Of a stretch of DNA of 64,000 bases, positions 1 to 8,948 are shown piece after piece. This DNA comes from an uncultured Tenacibaculum sp. (GTDB lineage Bacteria; Bacteroidota; Bacteroidia; Flavobacteriales; Flavobacteriaceae). The translations under genes were made by a program, and so were the position numbers. Below the pieces are notes generated by a model that had not been told where the DNA came from, searched no databases, and was given only the letters and a program-made list of their open reading frames with translations. The first letter of the stretch is position 1. Every line of letters starts with the position of its first letter. Where the stretch lies: the NCBI RefSeq assembly GCF_947494125.1, contig NZ_CANLTU010000001.1, forward strand, positions 124,001 through 188,000. Direction: 5' to 3'.

Positions 1-54
1 AGAAAAAACTGATCCAATTATCAGTAAAAAAAATACAGTTATAATTTGCTTCAT
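1..54 (-). CDS. Start of a secreted protein gene leaving the window (possibly porZ)
   Basis: An ATG three bases past the recO stop opens a frame that runs off the left edge. Its 18 visible residues (MKQIITVFFLLIIGSVFS) look like a signal peptide: one lysine, then a hydrophobic stretch ending in small residues. In many flavobacteria the gene after recO is porZ, a type IX secretion component; that identity is inferred from gene order only, because no mature sequence is visible. Confidence 0.6.
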   Translation of the reverse strand, partial: MKQIITVFFLLIIGSVFS

Positions 55-57
55 ATA

Positions 58-780
58 TCAACTAAACACCGTTTCTAAAACGTCTAAAGATTTAGGTTTT
101 TTAAACCCCTCCAAATGTAATTCAAAATATTGAATTATCATTCTCAGTATCACCTGTCTTTCGTTTTTATTGTACGAAATTGAATCTATTGCATCAAAAT
201 TTATGCCTAACAGTCTTTTAAAAAGAATTAATTCTTTTCCTGAGATTATTAACTTTTCATAAGTTGAATCTGTAAAACTCCCTTCTAATAAGCTAAATCC
301 TAATTTATTAGACTCAGTTAAGTCTGGGTAAAAACCTAAATACCTCGATAAATTCAGCACAAAAAGCAAGTGAAAATTAGCTATATTATCATGAGTATCT
401 AACCAAATAAGCCCCGTTTCTATATATTTATAGAGTATTTCATTTTTTTCTTCTTCTTGAATAATATTAGACAGCACTTCTGATAAAAACATTACTATAG
501 TTTGTTTAACTACTGATTTGTAGATATTCTCATACGAATGAATTACATGAGCTTCTTTTATAGAGTTTAAAGAATTCTTATTATTATGATTTGCTGTAAG
601 TTCTAATTGCGTTAAGGGCTGAAAATAAGCTGGCTTTAATTTTCCTCGTTTAGAACTTAAAATTCCACGAATCATATAAGACCGTACTCCTTCTTCTAAA
701 GTAAAACATTTTATAATTAAACTTGTATCACCATATTTAAGAGTACTTAAAACAATGGCTTTTGTAGTAATCATTGCCAT
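58..780 (-). CDS. recO: DNA repair protein RecO
   Basis: RecO helps load RecA on SSB-coated single-stranded DNA in the RecFOR recombination pathway. The 240-residue length fits the family. The N-terminal part (about residues 3-80, beginning ITTKAIVLSTLKYGDTSLI) matches the RecO OB-fold, and the rest is helical as in the family, including a segment around FVLNLSRYLGFYPDL that is typical of RecO. Two in-frame ATGs lie two codons apart, so the start could be six bases downstream. The gene is probably co-transcribed with the truncated gene that follows it. Confidence 0.93.
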   Translation of the reverse strand: MAMITTKAIVLSTLKYGDTSLIIKCFTLEEGVRSYMIRGILSSKRGKLKPAYFQPLTQLELTANHNNKNSLNSIKEAHVIHSYENIYKSVVKQTIVMFLSEVLSNIIQEEEKNEILYKYIETGLIWLDTHDNIANFHLLFVLNLSRYLGFYPDLTESNKLGFSLLEGSFTDSTYEKLIISGKELILFKRLLGINFDAIDSISYNKNERQVILRMIIQYFELHLEGFKKPKSLDVLETVFS

Positions 781-880
781 TAATTAACAATTTTAATAAT
801 TGATTTTTAAAACCTTTATCAAAGATATTTAATATTAATAACAAAAATGATACTTTCGTACAAATTTGATTCAACTTCTT

Positions 881-1351
881 ATGACTTTTGAAATAGAAAG
901 AAAATTCCTAGTAACTTCCGACAATTACAAACAACAAGCTTATAAAAAGAGCTATATAAAACAGGGCTTTTTAAATTCAAAAAAAGAACGTGTTGTAAGA
1001 GTTCGAATTAAAAACGACACAGGGTTTTTAACTATAAAAGGAGCTTCTAATAAAAGTGGCACCACTCGATTTGAATGGGAGAAAGAAATTACTAAAATTG
1101 AAGCTGAAAATTTATTAGAACTATGTGAGGAAGGTATTATTGAAAAATATCGATATTTAGTAAAAGTAAACGAACATGTGTTTGAAGTTGATGAATTTTT
1201 AGGAGATAATAAAGGGCTACTAATTGCTGAAGTGGAACTTAAAAATGAAAACGAAAGTTTTACTAAACCCGAATGGCTAGGAAATGAAGTTACAGGGATT
1301 GTAAAATACTACAATTCTAACCTTAGTAAAAAGCCTTTTTGTAAGTGGTAA
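881..1351 (+). CDS. CYTH domain protein (class IV adenylate cyclase / triphosphate tunnel enzyme family)
   Basis: The N-terminus carries the CYTH signature ExExK (FEIERKFLV). It is followed by alternating basic and acidic strands (RVVRVRIKND, FLTIKGA, FEWEKEI) expected of the tunnel fold that binds triphosphates with metal ions. At 156 residues it is the size of a stand-alone bacterial CYTH protein. Members hydrolyse inorganic triphosphate or thiamine triphosphate, or cyclise ATP; the substrate cannot be read from the sequence. A TTG fifteen bases upstream keeps the frame, but the ATG chosen places the ExExK strand at the extreme N-terminus, as in relatives. Confidence 0.85.
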   Translation: MTFEIERKFLVTSDNYKQQAYKKSYIKQGFLNSKKERVVRVRIKNDTGFLTIKGASNKSGTTRFEWEKEITKIEAENLLELCEEGIIEKYRYLVKVNEHVFEVDEFLGDNKGLLIAEVELKNENESFTKPEWLGNEVTGIVKYYNSNLSKKPFCKW

Positions 1352-1383
1352 TAAGTACGTGATTTTAACCTTTAAACTATATT

Positions 1384-2025
1384 TTAAATGTAAAAAAATA
1401 TGGTTAAGAAATGACTAAAACTTCCCAAGAGTACAAACACATGAAAAATAGCGTGGTTGTATTTTATTTTTCCAATTGAATAAAATAATGCTCCTACAGT
1501 ATAAAAAACACCTCCAGCCATTAAATAGAACAAGCCTTCTGATGATAAATTATTCATTAGTGGTTTAATTAAAAAAACTACTTGCCACCCCATTATTAAG
1601 TATAATGCTGTTGATAATTTATCAAACTTCCCAGTAAAAAACAGTTTTAGAACAACTCCAGTTAACGCAAATAGCCAAACAAAAATAAACAAGTACCAAC
1701 CTGTTTCATCTGGTAAAACTATCAAACAAAAAGGAGTGTAACTTCCTGCAATTAAGACATAAATAGCTGCATGATCAAAAATATTTAGTCTTCTTCTTAA
1801 TTTAGGTGCTTTTGCAGCATGATAAAAAGTAGACGCTGCGTATAATACTATTAGACTTAATCCATAAATAATAAAACTAGATATTTTCCAAAAACCACTA
1901 TATGCTATGGATTTGGATATTAAAAATGGAAATACAACAAAACTTAATAACAACCCAAAACCATGAGTTAAAACATTTAGTTTCTCTTCTATTTCGCTAT
2001 AACGGTGATTTAAATTCTCGCTCAT
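1384..2025 (-). CDS. PAQR / hemolysin III family integral membrane protein
   Basis: The 213-residue protein has seven predicted hydrophobic segments and the family's metal-site pattern: an N-terminal ExxNxxTH (EEKLNVLTH), a central SxxxH (STFYH) and a C-terminal histidine (HAIFHVFVLLGSFSHF). Bacterial members are called hemolysin III or YqfA and are linked to membrane homeostasis; the fold resembles adiponectin-receptor ceramidases. The gene overlaps the upstream acyltransferase by 29 bases in another frame, so the two are translationally linked, which would suit a shared role in membrane lipids. Confidence 0.85.
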   Translation of the reverse strand: MSENLNHRYSEIEEKLNVLTHGFGLLLSFVVFPFLISKSIAYSGFWKISSFIIYGLSLIVLYAASTFYHAAKAPKLRRRLNIFDHAAIYVLIAGSYTPFCLIVLPDETGWYLFIFVWLFALTGVVLKLFFTGKFDKLSTALYLIMGWQVVFLIKPLMNNLSSEGLFYLMAGGVFYTVGALFYSIGKIKYNHAIFHVFVLLGSFSHFLTIFFYI

Positions 2026-2791
2026 TATTAGGTCTATTTGTATCTTTCATATACAACTCATCATCAATTAATTCATTGTACATAACATCAAAAGTTCTTT
2101 TCTTAAGATTGTCTTTATTTTCCATTGTAAGTCCTTCTGTATTAATAAACTCACATTGCTTAACTCTAAAAGTACCTGGAGCGCCTTTAAAAAAATCCCA
2201 CGAAAACAATCGTTTACAATCTAAATATAATTGGGGTACTATTGGTATTTGGTGCTCTATTGCTAAACTAAAAGCCCCATTTTTAAATGGTGCCAACGTT
2301 ATATTTTCTGTTGGTACCATTCCTTCTGGAAAAATTGCAATACTCGTTCCGTTTTTAAGTCTTCGTTTTGCTTGCTCATACACTCGTTTTCTACTATCGG
2401 CATCACTTCTGTCAACCATAATAACCACTTTTTTGTAGAAAAATCCAAAAATTGGGATCTTTACCAATTCTTTTTTTCCCACAAATACAATTGGGTTTTT
2501 ACTCATAGCACACATTACCCATCCATCTAATAATGATGCATGATTAGCACAAAACATATAACTCTGATTCCTTTTAATTTCTTGCTCTCTATCAATTTTC
2601 AATCGAAAACCCATTCCATAAATTAAAATGAACGACCAAGCCCTAATTAATTTCCAAAATGTTGGGTAATACTTTTCACTTGAAGTTAAAATTAGTAAAA
2701 AAGGCGACATTATAACCACCGAAACTAAAATCAATACATAAAACCATAAGCGCCAAATTAATCGAAAAGGAAATAGTAAATATTTAATCAT
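1997..2791 (-). CDS. 1-acyl-sn-glycerol-3-phosphate acyltransferase family protein
   Basis: PlsC-type acyltransferases transfer an acyl chain to lysophosphatidic acid or related acceptors at the inner membrane. The protein has an N-terminal membrane segment, the HX4D catalytic motif (NHASLLD) and the acceptor-binding FPEG motif (IFPEGMVP). Its 264 residues are normal. A second, distinct PlsC-family gene lies at 22110-22838, so the two probably differ in acceptor or acyl preference. Its 3' end overlaps the hemolysin III-like gene. Confidence 0.87.
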   Translation of the reverse strand: MIKYLLFPFRLIWRLWFYVLILVSVVIMSPFLLILTSSEKYYPTFWKLIRAWSFILIYGMGFRLKIDREQEIKRNQSYMFCANHASLLDGWVMCAMSKNPIVFVGKKELVKIPIFGFFYKKVVIMVDRSDADSRKRVYEQAKRRLKNGTSIAIFPEGMVPTENITLAPFKNGAFSLAIEHQIPIVPQLYLDCKRLFSWDFFKGAPGTFRVKQCEFINTEGLTMENKDNLKKRTFDVMYNELIDDELYMKDTNRPNNEREFKSPL

Positions 2792-2813
2792 AACTGCGAA
2801 TGTAGTAATTTCT

Positions 2814-2843
2814 TTTGTTTGATGATTTTTAAGCTTATTTTTG
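2814..2843 (+). promoter_or_regulatory. Bacteroidota-type promoter for trpS
   Basis: TTTG (2814-2817) and TATTTTTG (2836-2843) are separated by 18 bases, matching the -33/-7 elements of the major Bacteroidota sigma factor (TTTG, TAnnTTTG). Transcription should start near 2850, giving a leader of roughly 35 bases before trpS. Confidence 0.6.
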
Positions 2844-2885
2844 CTCGTATTATTAAATAACTACAAAAACATTTCAAGAAGAAAT

Positions 2886-3854
2886 ATGTCAAGAGTTTTA
2901 ACTGGAGTACAAAGTACAGGAACCCCACATTTAGGGAATTTATTAGGAGCTATTTTACCTGCCATTGAAATGGCTAATGATCCTAAAAATGAATCGTTTT
3001 TATTTATTGCTGATATGCATTCTTTAACTCAAATTAAAGATGGTAAGCAATTACGTGAAAACACCTACAGTACTGCAGCTACTTGGCTTGCTTGTGGAAT
3101 TGATATTTCTAAAACTGTTTTTTACCGTCAAAGCGATATTCCTGAGGTTACCGAATTAACTTGGTATTTAAGTTGTTATTTTCCATACCAACGTTTAACC
3201 TTAGCACATAGTTTTAAGGATAAAGCTGATAGGTTATCTGATGTTAATTCTGGATTGTTTTCTTACCCAATGTTAATGGCTGCTGATATTTTATTATACG
3301 ATGCTGAAGTGGTGCCTGTTGGTAAAGATCAATTACAACATTTAGAAATGACACGTGATGTTGCTAGTAGAGTTAATAATGTAATTGGTGACACATTAAT
3401 TTTACCTCAAGCAAAAATTGACGAACACACTAAATTGGTTCCAGGAACTGATGGTGAAAAGATGAGTAAATCTAGAAATAATTTTATCGATATCTTTTTA
3501 CCAGAAAAGAAATTACGTAAACAAATTATGGGTATTCAAACTGATAGTTTAGCACTAGAAGACCCTAAAAATCCTGATACCGATAATGTTTTTGCTTTAT
3601 ACAAATTATTAGCTTCTGATGAGCAAATTGCTGAGATGCGTGCAAATTACGAAGGTGGTAACTACGGATATGGTCATGCTAAACAAGCTCTATACGAACT
3701 AATTCTTGAAAAGTTTTCAGATGTTCGTGCTAAGTACAATCATTATATGGAAAATCGTAATGAAATTGATGAAGCTTTAGCCATTGGAGCAGAAAAAGCT
3801 CGTGTAATTGCTAAAGATGTTTTAAAAAGAGTTCGAACTAAAGTTGGATATTAA
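2886..3854 (+). CDS. trpS: Tryptophanyl-tRNA synthetase
   Basis: This class I aminoacyl-tRNA synthetase charges tRNA-Trp. Its signature motifs are present: PHLGN near residue 14 (HIGH-type motif) and KMSKS at about residues 192-196. The 322-residue length is typical. The start is the ATG opening MSRVLTGVQSTGTPHLG, as in relatives; an in-frame TTG 45 bases upstream overlaps the predicted promoter and is rejected. A small lipoprotein gene follows 11 bases later and is probably co-transcribed, ending at the hairpin at 4195-4225. Confidence 0.96.
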   Translation: MSRVLTGVQSTGTPHLGNLLGAILPAIEMANDPKNESFLFIADMHSLTQIKDGKQLRENTYSTAATWLACGIDISKTVFYRQSDIPEVTELTWYLSCYFPYQRLTLAHSFKDKADRLSDVNSGLFSYPMLMAADILLYDAEVVPVGKDQLQHLEMTRDVASRVNNVIGDTLILPQAKIDEHTKLVPGTDGEKMSKSRNNFIDIFLPEKKLRKQIMGIQTDSLALEDPKNPDTDNVFALYKLLASDEQIAEMRANYEGGNYGYGHAKQALYELILEKFSDVRAKYNHYMENRNEIDEALAIGAEKARVIAKDVLKRVRTKVGY

Positions 3855-3865
3855 AAACAGTAATT

Positions 3866-4171
3866 ATGAGATATTTTTTTATTTTAAGTAGTCTAGTATT
3901 ATTTTTTTCTTGTGCAGAGCAAAAAGAAAAAACATTTATAACGGAAGCTTCTTGCGGCCAATGTCAGTTTGGAATAAAAAGCCAAAAGGGATGTGATTTA
4001 GCTATTAAGGTTGATGATAAAGCTTATTTTGTTGATGGTGCAAAAATTGATGATTTTGGTGATGCTCACGATGAAAAAATTGGCTTGTGTAACGTTATTA
4101 GAAAAGTTGAAGTTGCAGGAAAAGTTGAAAATGATAGATTTATAGCGACTTCTTTTAAAGTAGTTGAATAA
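3866..4171 (+). CDS. Small DUF6370-type lipoprotein
   Basis: A 101-residue protein with a lipoprotein signal peptide (lipobox VLFFSC, Cys16). The mature part contains ASCGQCQFG followed by GCDLAI and a later LCN, so four cysteines could bind metal or form disulfides. This matches the DUF6370 family found in flavobacteria; no function is known. It is the last gene before a strong terminator and appears to be read with trpS. Confidence 0.7.
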   Translation: MRYFFILSSLVLFFSCAEQKEKTFITEASCGQCQFGIKSQKGCDLAIKVDDKAYFVDGAKIDDFGDAHDEKIGLCNVIRKVEVAGKVENDRFIATSFKVVE

Positions 4172-4194
4172 CTTTATATAAAGATAGTAAAAAC

Positions 4195-4225
4195 AAAAAA
4201 CCGAAGTAATATGCTTCGGTTTTTT
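4195..4225. terminator. Bidirectional rho-independent terminator
   Basis: CCGAAG (4201-4206) pairs with CTTCGG (4214-4219) across a 7-base loop, flanked by six A on the left and a T-run on the right. It can end both the trpS transcript and the convergent aldo/keto reductase transcript. Confidence 0.85.
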
Positions 4226-4248
4226 ACTTTTATATGATATTTCAAAAT

Positions 4249-5289
4249 CTAAGGTGCTGGATTCGGAATAACCGTGTGCACTGCTTCAATTTCTGCTAAA
4301 ATCTCTTTACTTAAGTCAATATTAATAGAATTGATATTCTCTTTTAATTGACTCATTTTTGTTGCTCCAATAATATTACTTGTTACAAAAGGCAATTGAT
4401 TAATATATGCCAACGATAATTCTGAAAGCGTTAATCCATGCTTTATTGCTATTTTCTGATATTCTTCTACTGCTTTTAAAGATCCATCAGACATATAGCG
4501 CGCTATAAAACGTGGGAACAATGTTCCTCTAGCTCCTTCAGGTGTTTGTCCGTTTAAATATTTACCAGACAATACTCCTTGCGCTAATGGTGAATATGCT
4601 AATAGTCCAATATCTTCTCTCATAGATACCTCAGACATTCCATACTCGTAGCCTCTATGAATTAATGAATATGAATTTTGAATCGTGACCATTCTAGGTA
4701 AACCTTTTTGCTCTGCTGTTTGTAAGTATTTCATGGTTCCCCATGGAGTTTCATTTGACAATCCTATCTGCTTTAATTTCCCTTGCTTAATCAAGTCGTT
4801 TAAAGTTTCTATTATTTCTAAATGATTCTCTGCTTCTTTAGTTGCTGTTTGGTATGGGTAATCACGAACTCCAAAACAATTTACTCCTCTTGATGGCCAA
4901 TGTAATTGATATAAGTCGATATAATCGGTTTGTAAGCGTTGTAAACTACCTTCAACTGCCTCTGTGATGTTTTTCTTGGTAAAACCTCCTGAGCGTATGT
5001 GTTTTGTATAATCTCCACCTCCAGCTATTTTAGATGCCAAGACTACTTTATCACGATTTCCTGTTTTTTTAAACCAAGACCCTATAATTTTTTCTGTTGC
5101 TCCGTAGGTTTCTGGTGTTGCTGGTACTGAATATAATTCTGCAGTATCAAAAAAGTTTACTCCTTGTTCTAAAGCATAATCCATTTGCTCATGTCCATCA
5201 GCTTCAGTATTCTGGTTTCCCCAAGTCATTGTTCCTAAACATATTTTAGAAACTTTTATATCAGTATTTGGTAGTTTTGTGTATTTCAT
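4249..5289 (-). CDS. Aldo/keto reductase, Tas-like
   Basis: An NAD(P)H-dependent oxidoreductase of the TIM-barrel aldo/keto reductase superfamily. The catalytic tetrad is visible: Asp and Tyr in FFDTAELY, Lys in LASKIAG and His in LYQLHWPS. At 346 residues, with the opening KYTKLPNTDIKVSKICLGTM and the long insert after Tyr, it resembles E. coli Tas. The substrate is unknown. It is the last gene of a run with the small lipoprotein and pgk. Confidence 0.9.
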   Translation of the reverse strand: MKYTKLPNTDIKVSKICLGTMTWGNQNTEADGHEQMDYALEQGVNFFDTAELYSVPATPETYGATEKIIGSWFKKTGNRDKVVLASKIAGGGDYTKHIRSGGFTKKNITEAVEGSLQRLQTDYIDLYQLHWPSRGVNCFGVRDYPYQTATKEAENHLEIIETLNDLIKQGKLKQIGLSNETPWGTMKYLQTAEQKGLPRMVTIQNSYSLIHRGYEYGMSEVSMREDIGLLAYSPLAQGVLSGKYLNGQTPEGARGTLFPRFIARYMSDGSLKAVEEYQKIAIKHGLTLSELSLAYINQLPFVTSNIIGATKMSQLKENINSINIDLSKEILAEIEAVHTVIPNPAP

Positions 5290-5292
5290 AAT

Positions 5293-5685
5293 CTATTTAT
5301 AACTGTTATACTTTATAACTTCCGCCCTTTTATTTATTTTCTCTGTAATTTTTTTTAAAGCCACCATTTTATTAGCTTTTATTGAATATCCTTTACTTCC
5401 AATATCACTACTATATAAAATAATTGTATCGCTTTTTTCACCCCAGCCTAAAGCCCATTTATTGAAATCTCCAGCTCTTGAGTTAATACTATCTAATAAA
5501 TTAGAATTTTTATCATATAAATAAATCATTACATAAGCATAATTTTCATCCTCTTTATTTGTTCTATTGACTTTTGCCTTAATTTTATATTTTAAAGATG
5601 GAGAATTAAAATATTCTCCATCATAATCTGAAAAACAGGATACGAAAAATACTAAAAAACCACTTAATAACAATTTACTCTTCAC
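5293..5685 (-). CDS. Hypothetical lipoprotein
   Basis: I do not recognise this 130-residue protein. It has a lysine-rich start, a hydrophobic segment and a lipobox ending in Cys17 (FFVSC). The mature part is polar, rich in Lys, Tyr and Asn, with no clear motif. It sits six bases after pgk and three bases before the aldo/keto reductase, so it is read in the same operon. Confidence 0.65.
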   Translation of the reverse strand: MKSKLLLSGFLVFFVSCFSDYDGEYFNSPSLKYKIKAKVNRTNKEDENYAYVMIYLYDKNSNLLDSINSRAGDFNKWALGWGEKSDTIILYSSDIGSKGYSIKANKMVALKKITEKINKRAEVIKYNSYK

Positions 5686-5691
5686 AAAAAA

Positions 5692-6879
5692 CTAATTTAA
5701 AACAGCCTCAATTCCTGGTAAAGTTTGCCCTTCAAGCATTTCTAACATAGCGCCTCCGCCAGTAGAAACATAACTTACTTTCTCTCCAAAACCAAATTGC
5801 TTAACTGCAGCTACAGAATCTCCTCCTCCCACTAAAGAGAATGCTCCATTTTCTGTTGCGTTGGCAATCGCATTTCCAAGCGCTATTGTTCCTGTTGCAA
5901 ATTTTTCCATTTCAAAAACACCTAATGGTCCGTTCCATAAGATAGTTTTAGATTTTGCGATTACTTCTGCAAATTTCTCTGATGTTTTAGGTCCACAATC
6001 AAGTCCCATCCAACCATCAGGAATTTTAGATGTATCAACTATTTGAGTATTTGCATCATTTGAAAAAGCGTCAGCAATTACTGCATCTACTGGTAAATGT
6101 ATTTCAGTATTATTTGCTTTTGCCTTTTCTAAAATTTCTAAAGCTAAAGCTAACTTATCCTCTTCTACTAGTGAGTTACCTATAGTTCCTCCTAAGGCTT
6201 TTATAAAAGTAAATGTCATTCCTCCACCAACTATAATATGGTCTACTTTTTCAATAATATTTTCAATCACACCTATTTTAGACGACACTTTTGCACCTCC
6301 TAAAATTGCTGTTACTGGTTTTTCCGAATTGTTTAAAACCTTATCTATACTTTCAATTTCGGTTGCTAACAAATTTCCGAAACATTTATTTTCTGGAAAA
6401 AATTGTGCTATTACTGCGGTAGAAGCATGTGCTCTATGTGCTGTACCAAAAGCATCGTTTACATAAACATCTCCTAGTTTTGATAACTGTTCTGCAAAAG
6501 TTACATTTCCTGCTTTTTCTTCTGAATAAAAACGTAAATTTTCTAATAATAAAATTTCTCCGTTTTTTAAATTGGTAACAGCTTCTGTTACTTTATCTCC
6601 AACACAATCATCAATAAATTTAACTTGTACTCCTATTACTTCAATAACCTTATCTACAATATGACGTAACGAAAATTTATCTTCCTTTCCTTTTGGCCTA
6701 CCTAAATGCGACATTAATACGCAACTACCTCCATCTTCTAAAACCTTTATAATTGTTTGTTTTGCTGCCTGTATTCTTGTATCGTCTGTTACTTGAAAAG
6801 TATCATTTAAAGGAACATTAAAGTCTACTCTAATTAATGCTTTCTTATTTTCGAAATTAAAATCGTTAAGTGTTTTCAT
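5692..6879 (-). CDS. pgk: Phosphoglycerate kinase
   Basis: This glycolytic enzyme transfers phosphate from 1,3-bisphosphoglycerate to ADP. Typical blocks are visible: RVDFNVPLN near residue 17, the SHLGRPKG substrate loop, LLLENLRFY, and the nucleotide-binding glycines (GGAKVSSKIGV, LVGGGDSVAAV). The length of 395 residues is normal. It lies nine bases after a secreted protein of unknown function and may share its promoter. Confidence 0.96.
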   Translation of the reverse strand: MKTLNDFNFENKKALIRVDFNVPLNDTFQVTDDTRIQAAKQTIIKVLEDGGSCVLMSHLGRPKGKEDKFSLRHIVDKVIEVIGVQVKFIDDCVGDKVTEAVTNLKNGEILLLENLRFYSEEKAGNVTFAEQLSKLGDVYVNDAFGTAHRAHASTAVIAQFFPENKCFGNLLATEIESIDKVLNNSEKPVTAILGGAKVSSKIGVIENIIEKVDHIIVGGGMTFTFIKALGGTIGNSLVEEDKLALALEILEKAKANNTEIHLPVDAVIADAFSNDANTQIVDTSKIPDGWMGLDCGPKTSEKFAEVIAKSKTILWNGPLGVFEMEKFATGTIALGNAIANATENGAFSLVGGGDSVAAVKQFGFGEKVSYVSTGGGAMLEMLEGQTLPGIEAVLN

Positions 6880-6888
6880 TACTTAAAT

Positions 6889-8439
6889 TTAGTTGATTGT
6901 TATTTTTAAAAATTGTCTCTTCTTTTTTCTTTGACCGTATAAAATTAACTCATTATCTGAAACTTGTTCTATATATCTGCAATTAAAAGGTGCTTCTTCT
7001 TCTTTATTTGATAATAATGTTTTATAAATAAAGTTTCCATCAGCATCAAATTTAACAATATATAAATTGGTATTCTTTTTTGTTGCTTTCCATAAAAAAC
7101 TTTCTCTAAATTTTATTCTTCCTCCAGACAATTCTCCCATTTTTTTATGGGCATTCAAAATTAAATACTCATTATTATCATATTGAGCTGTACCAAAAGA
7201 CATTAATGGATTTGAAAAATAGCCTGATGTTTGTGCTTTATTAATATTCCTTGCCCATAAAAGGTCACCTTCATCATTCAGTTTTAATGTAATTATATCA
7301 TCAAAATTATATGATATTCTAGTATACCCTCCATATTGATTATGAACGTATGTTGTTGTTATAAAAAACTCTTCTGCAGTAATAATCATACCTCCTTCTT
7401 CTGGATATGAAACATTTTTAAATCTAATGTTTCTTAACTCTTTTTCCTTTGACTTACCATATTTATCCGTTAGGAACTGTTCTGTAAACGGAGAGAATTT
7501 TGAATTTTCTATTTTAATATCTTCTGGATTTATTATAAAAGAGCACACTCCTTTAAATCTGTATTCATTTTTATTTGAATAAAATCCGATGCAACTTATT
7601 TTATTTTCTGGAGTAAAGTCTAATTCTAAAGTAGCTACAAAATGATCTTCTACCGAAAGTTTTGTTGATATTACATTACTTTTTGTAATTTTAAATAATT
7701 CATAATGATAATTCCCACCTTTTTTCTTTTTCTTTTTTTTCTTTGGATATACTTTTCCTAAAACAGATACTTCTCCTTCATCAGATACTTTAACTTCCTG
7801 AAGTTTGAATCGTTTATCCTTATAAGGCAATTCAAACTCTTTTTCCCATAGTTTATTAAAGTCTTCATCGAAAACCTTTATACTGTGATGTTCATTTTTT
7901 TTATCTGAAGAATCTATATTAAATACATTGTATTTTCCTGATTTTGAAAAAGACATGTTCCCTTCGAAATCTTTATCTATTTTAGACCCTGAAAAAATAG
8001 ATCCAAAAAAAGATGGATATCTATCGGTAGTAACTTCAAAAATTTTTCTTTTCGTAAATTCAAGCTTCTCTTTTTTTGAAGTATATAAATAAGCTTCGAT
8101 CTTTTTTTCTTTTCTATTCTTATAATACTCAATAAAACCTAAAGTATTACCATTTAAAAAACCTCCAGAAATCTTATGTCTCTTTTCTATTTTGTGTTCA
8201 AAAGAGTTTATTTGTTTAAAATCATTATCAAAAACATCTATATAAAAATACTTTTCATTTTCTGAAGTTCTTATAATATATAGTGTATTTGATTCATCTT
8301 TAAAAATAGTTCTTAAGACATTCGATTTTTTTTCTTTTAGCACTTTACTTTTAAATAACGTAACATCTATTGAGCTTTCTTGTGCCTTTATTTTTGAAAC
8401 AAAAAAGGTTATAAAAAATAAAAAGAGTATTTTTTTCAT
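6889..8439 (-). CDS. Secreted protein of unknown function with a poly-lysine run
   Basis: I do not recognise this 516-residue protein. It opens with a signal peptide (LFLFFITFFVSKIKA, then Gln-Glu). The mature part alternates short beta-type segments carrying FDNDF, FDEDF and FDADG, which suggests a repeat fold such as a propeller, but no blade motif is certain. A run of eight lysines sits near the middle (KVYPKKKKKKKKGG). It precedes pgk by nine bases and diverges from moaE. Confidence 0.65.
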   Translation of the reverse strand: MKKILFLFFITFFVSKIKAQESSIDVTLFKSKVLKEKKSNVLRTIFKDESNTLYIIRTSENEKYFYIDVFDNDFKQINSFEHKIEKRHKISGGFLNGNTLGFIEYYKNRKEKKIEAYLYTSKKEKLEFTKRKIFEVTTDRYPSFFGSIFSGSKIDKDFEGNMSFSKSGKYNVFNIDSSDKKNEHHSIKVFDEDFNKLWEKEFELPYKDKRFKLQEVKVSDEGEVSVLGKVYPKKKKKKKKGGNYHYELFKITKSNVISTKLSVEDHFVATLELDFTPENKISCIGFYSNKNEYRFKGVCSFIINPEDIKIENSKFSPFTEQFLTDKYGKSKEKELRNIRFKNVSYPEEGGMIITAEEFFITTTYVHNQYGGYTRISYNFDDIITLKLNDEGDLLWARNINKAQTSGYFSNPLMSFGTAQYDNNEYLILNAHKKMGELSGGRIKFRESFLWKATKKNTNLYIVKFDADGNFIYKTLLSNKEEEAPFNCRYIEQVSDNELILYGQRKKKRQFLKITIN

Positions 8440-8516
8440 AGCAATAATATTTTAATAATTTTAAGTTGCCGAAAATACTATATTTTAGCAATACATTTAA
8501 TCTTATTCTGCTCAAT

Positions 8517-8939
8517 ATGGAAAACTCTTCTATAAAAATAGCTTCTGAAAAACTAAATTTACAAGAATGTTACGATTTTGTAACGCATCCTTCTTGTGGT
8601 GGTATTGCTGTTTTTGTTGGTACTGTTCGAAACGCTACTAAAAATAAAAATGTTACTCAATTAGATTTTTCTACTTACAAACCTATGGCTATTAAAGAAA
8701 TGCAGAAGATTGCTGATTTAGCTTTGGATAAATTTCCTATTAAAAAGATTGCAGTTCACCACGCTGAAGGTTTGTTACAAATAGAAGATATTCCGGTTAT
8801 TATTACAGTTTCTTCTCCTCATAGAAAAGCTGCTTTTGATGCTTGTCAATTTGCAATTGACACCTTAAAGGAAACGGTTCCTATTTGGAAAAAAGAATAT
8901 TTTGAAGATGGTGAAGTTTGGGTAAACGCACATCCTTAA
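8517..8939 (+). CDS. moaE: Molybdopterin synthase catalytic subunit MoaE
   Basis: MoaE with MoaD inserts the dithiolene sulfurs that turn precursor Z into molybdopterin. The 140-residue protein shows the family blocks GGIAVFVGTVRN near the N-terminus, HHAEGLLQIEDIPVIITVSSPHR, and the catalytic lysine region VPIWKKEYFEDGEVW near the C-terminus. The start is the ATG before ENSSIKIA; an upstream TTG adds 17 residues that lack similarity. No other molybdenum cofactor gene lies nearby. Confidence 0.92.
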   Translation: MENSSIKIASEKLNLQECYDFVTHPSCGGIAVFVGTVRNATKNKNVTQLDFSTYKPMAIKEMQKIADLALDKFPIKKIAVHHAEGLLQIEDIPVIITVSSPHRKAAFDACQFAIDTLKETVPIWKKEYFEDGEVWVNAHP

Positions 8940-8948
8940 TTCTTTTTT

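Noticed and set aside
1902..2438. Open frame of 178 codons on the plus strand
   Set aside because: It lies opposite the acyltransferase and hemolysin III-like genes, has no family match and its composition is that of a reverse-strand shadow.
8517..8939. A molybdenum cofactor operon around moaE
   Set aside because: Neighbours are a GNAT protein and a secreted protein; no other moa or mog gene is present.
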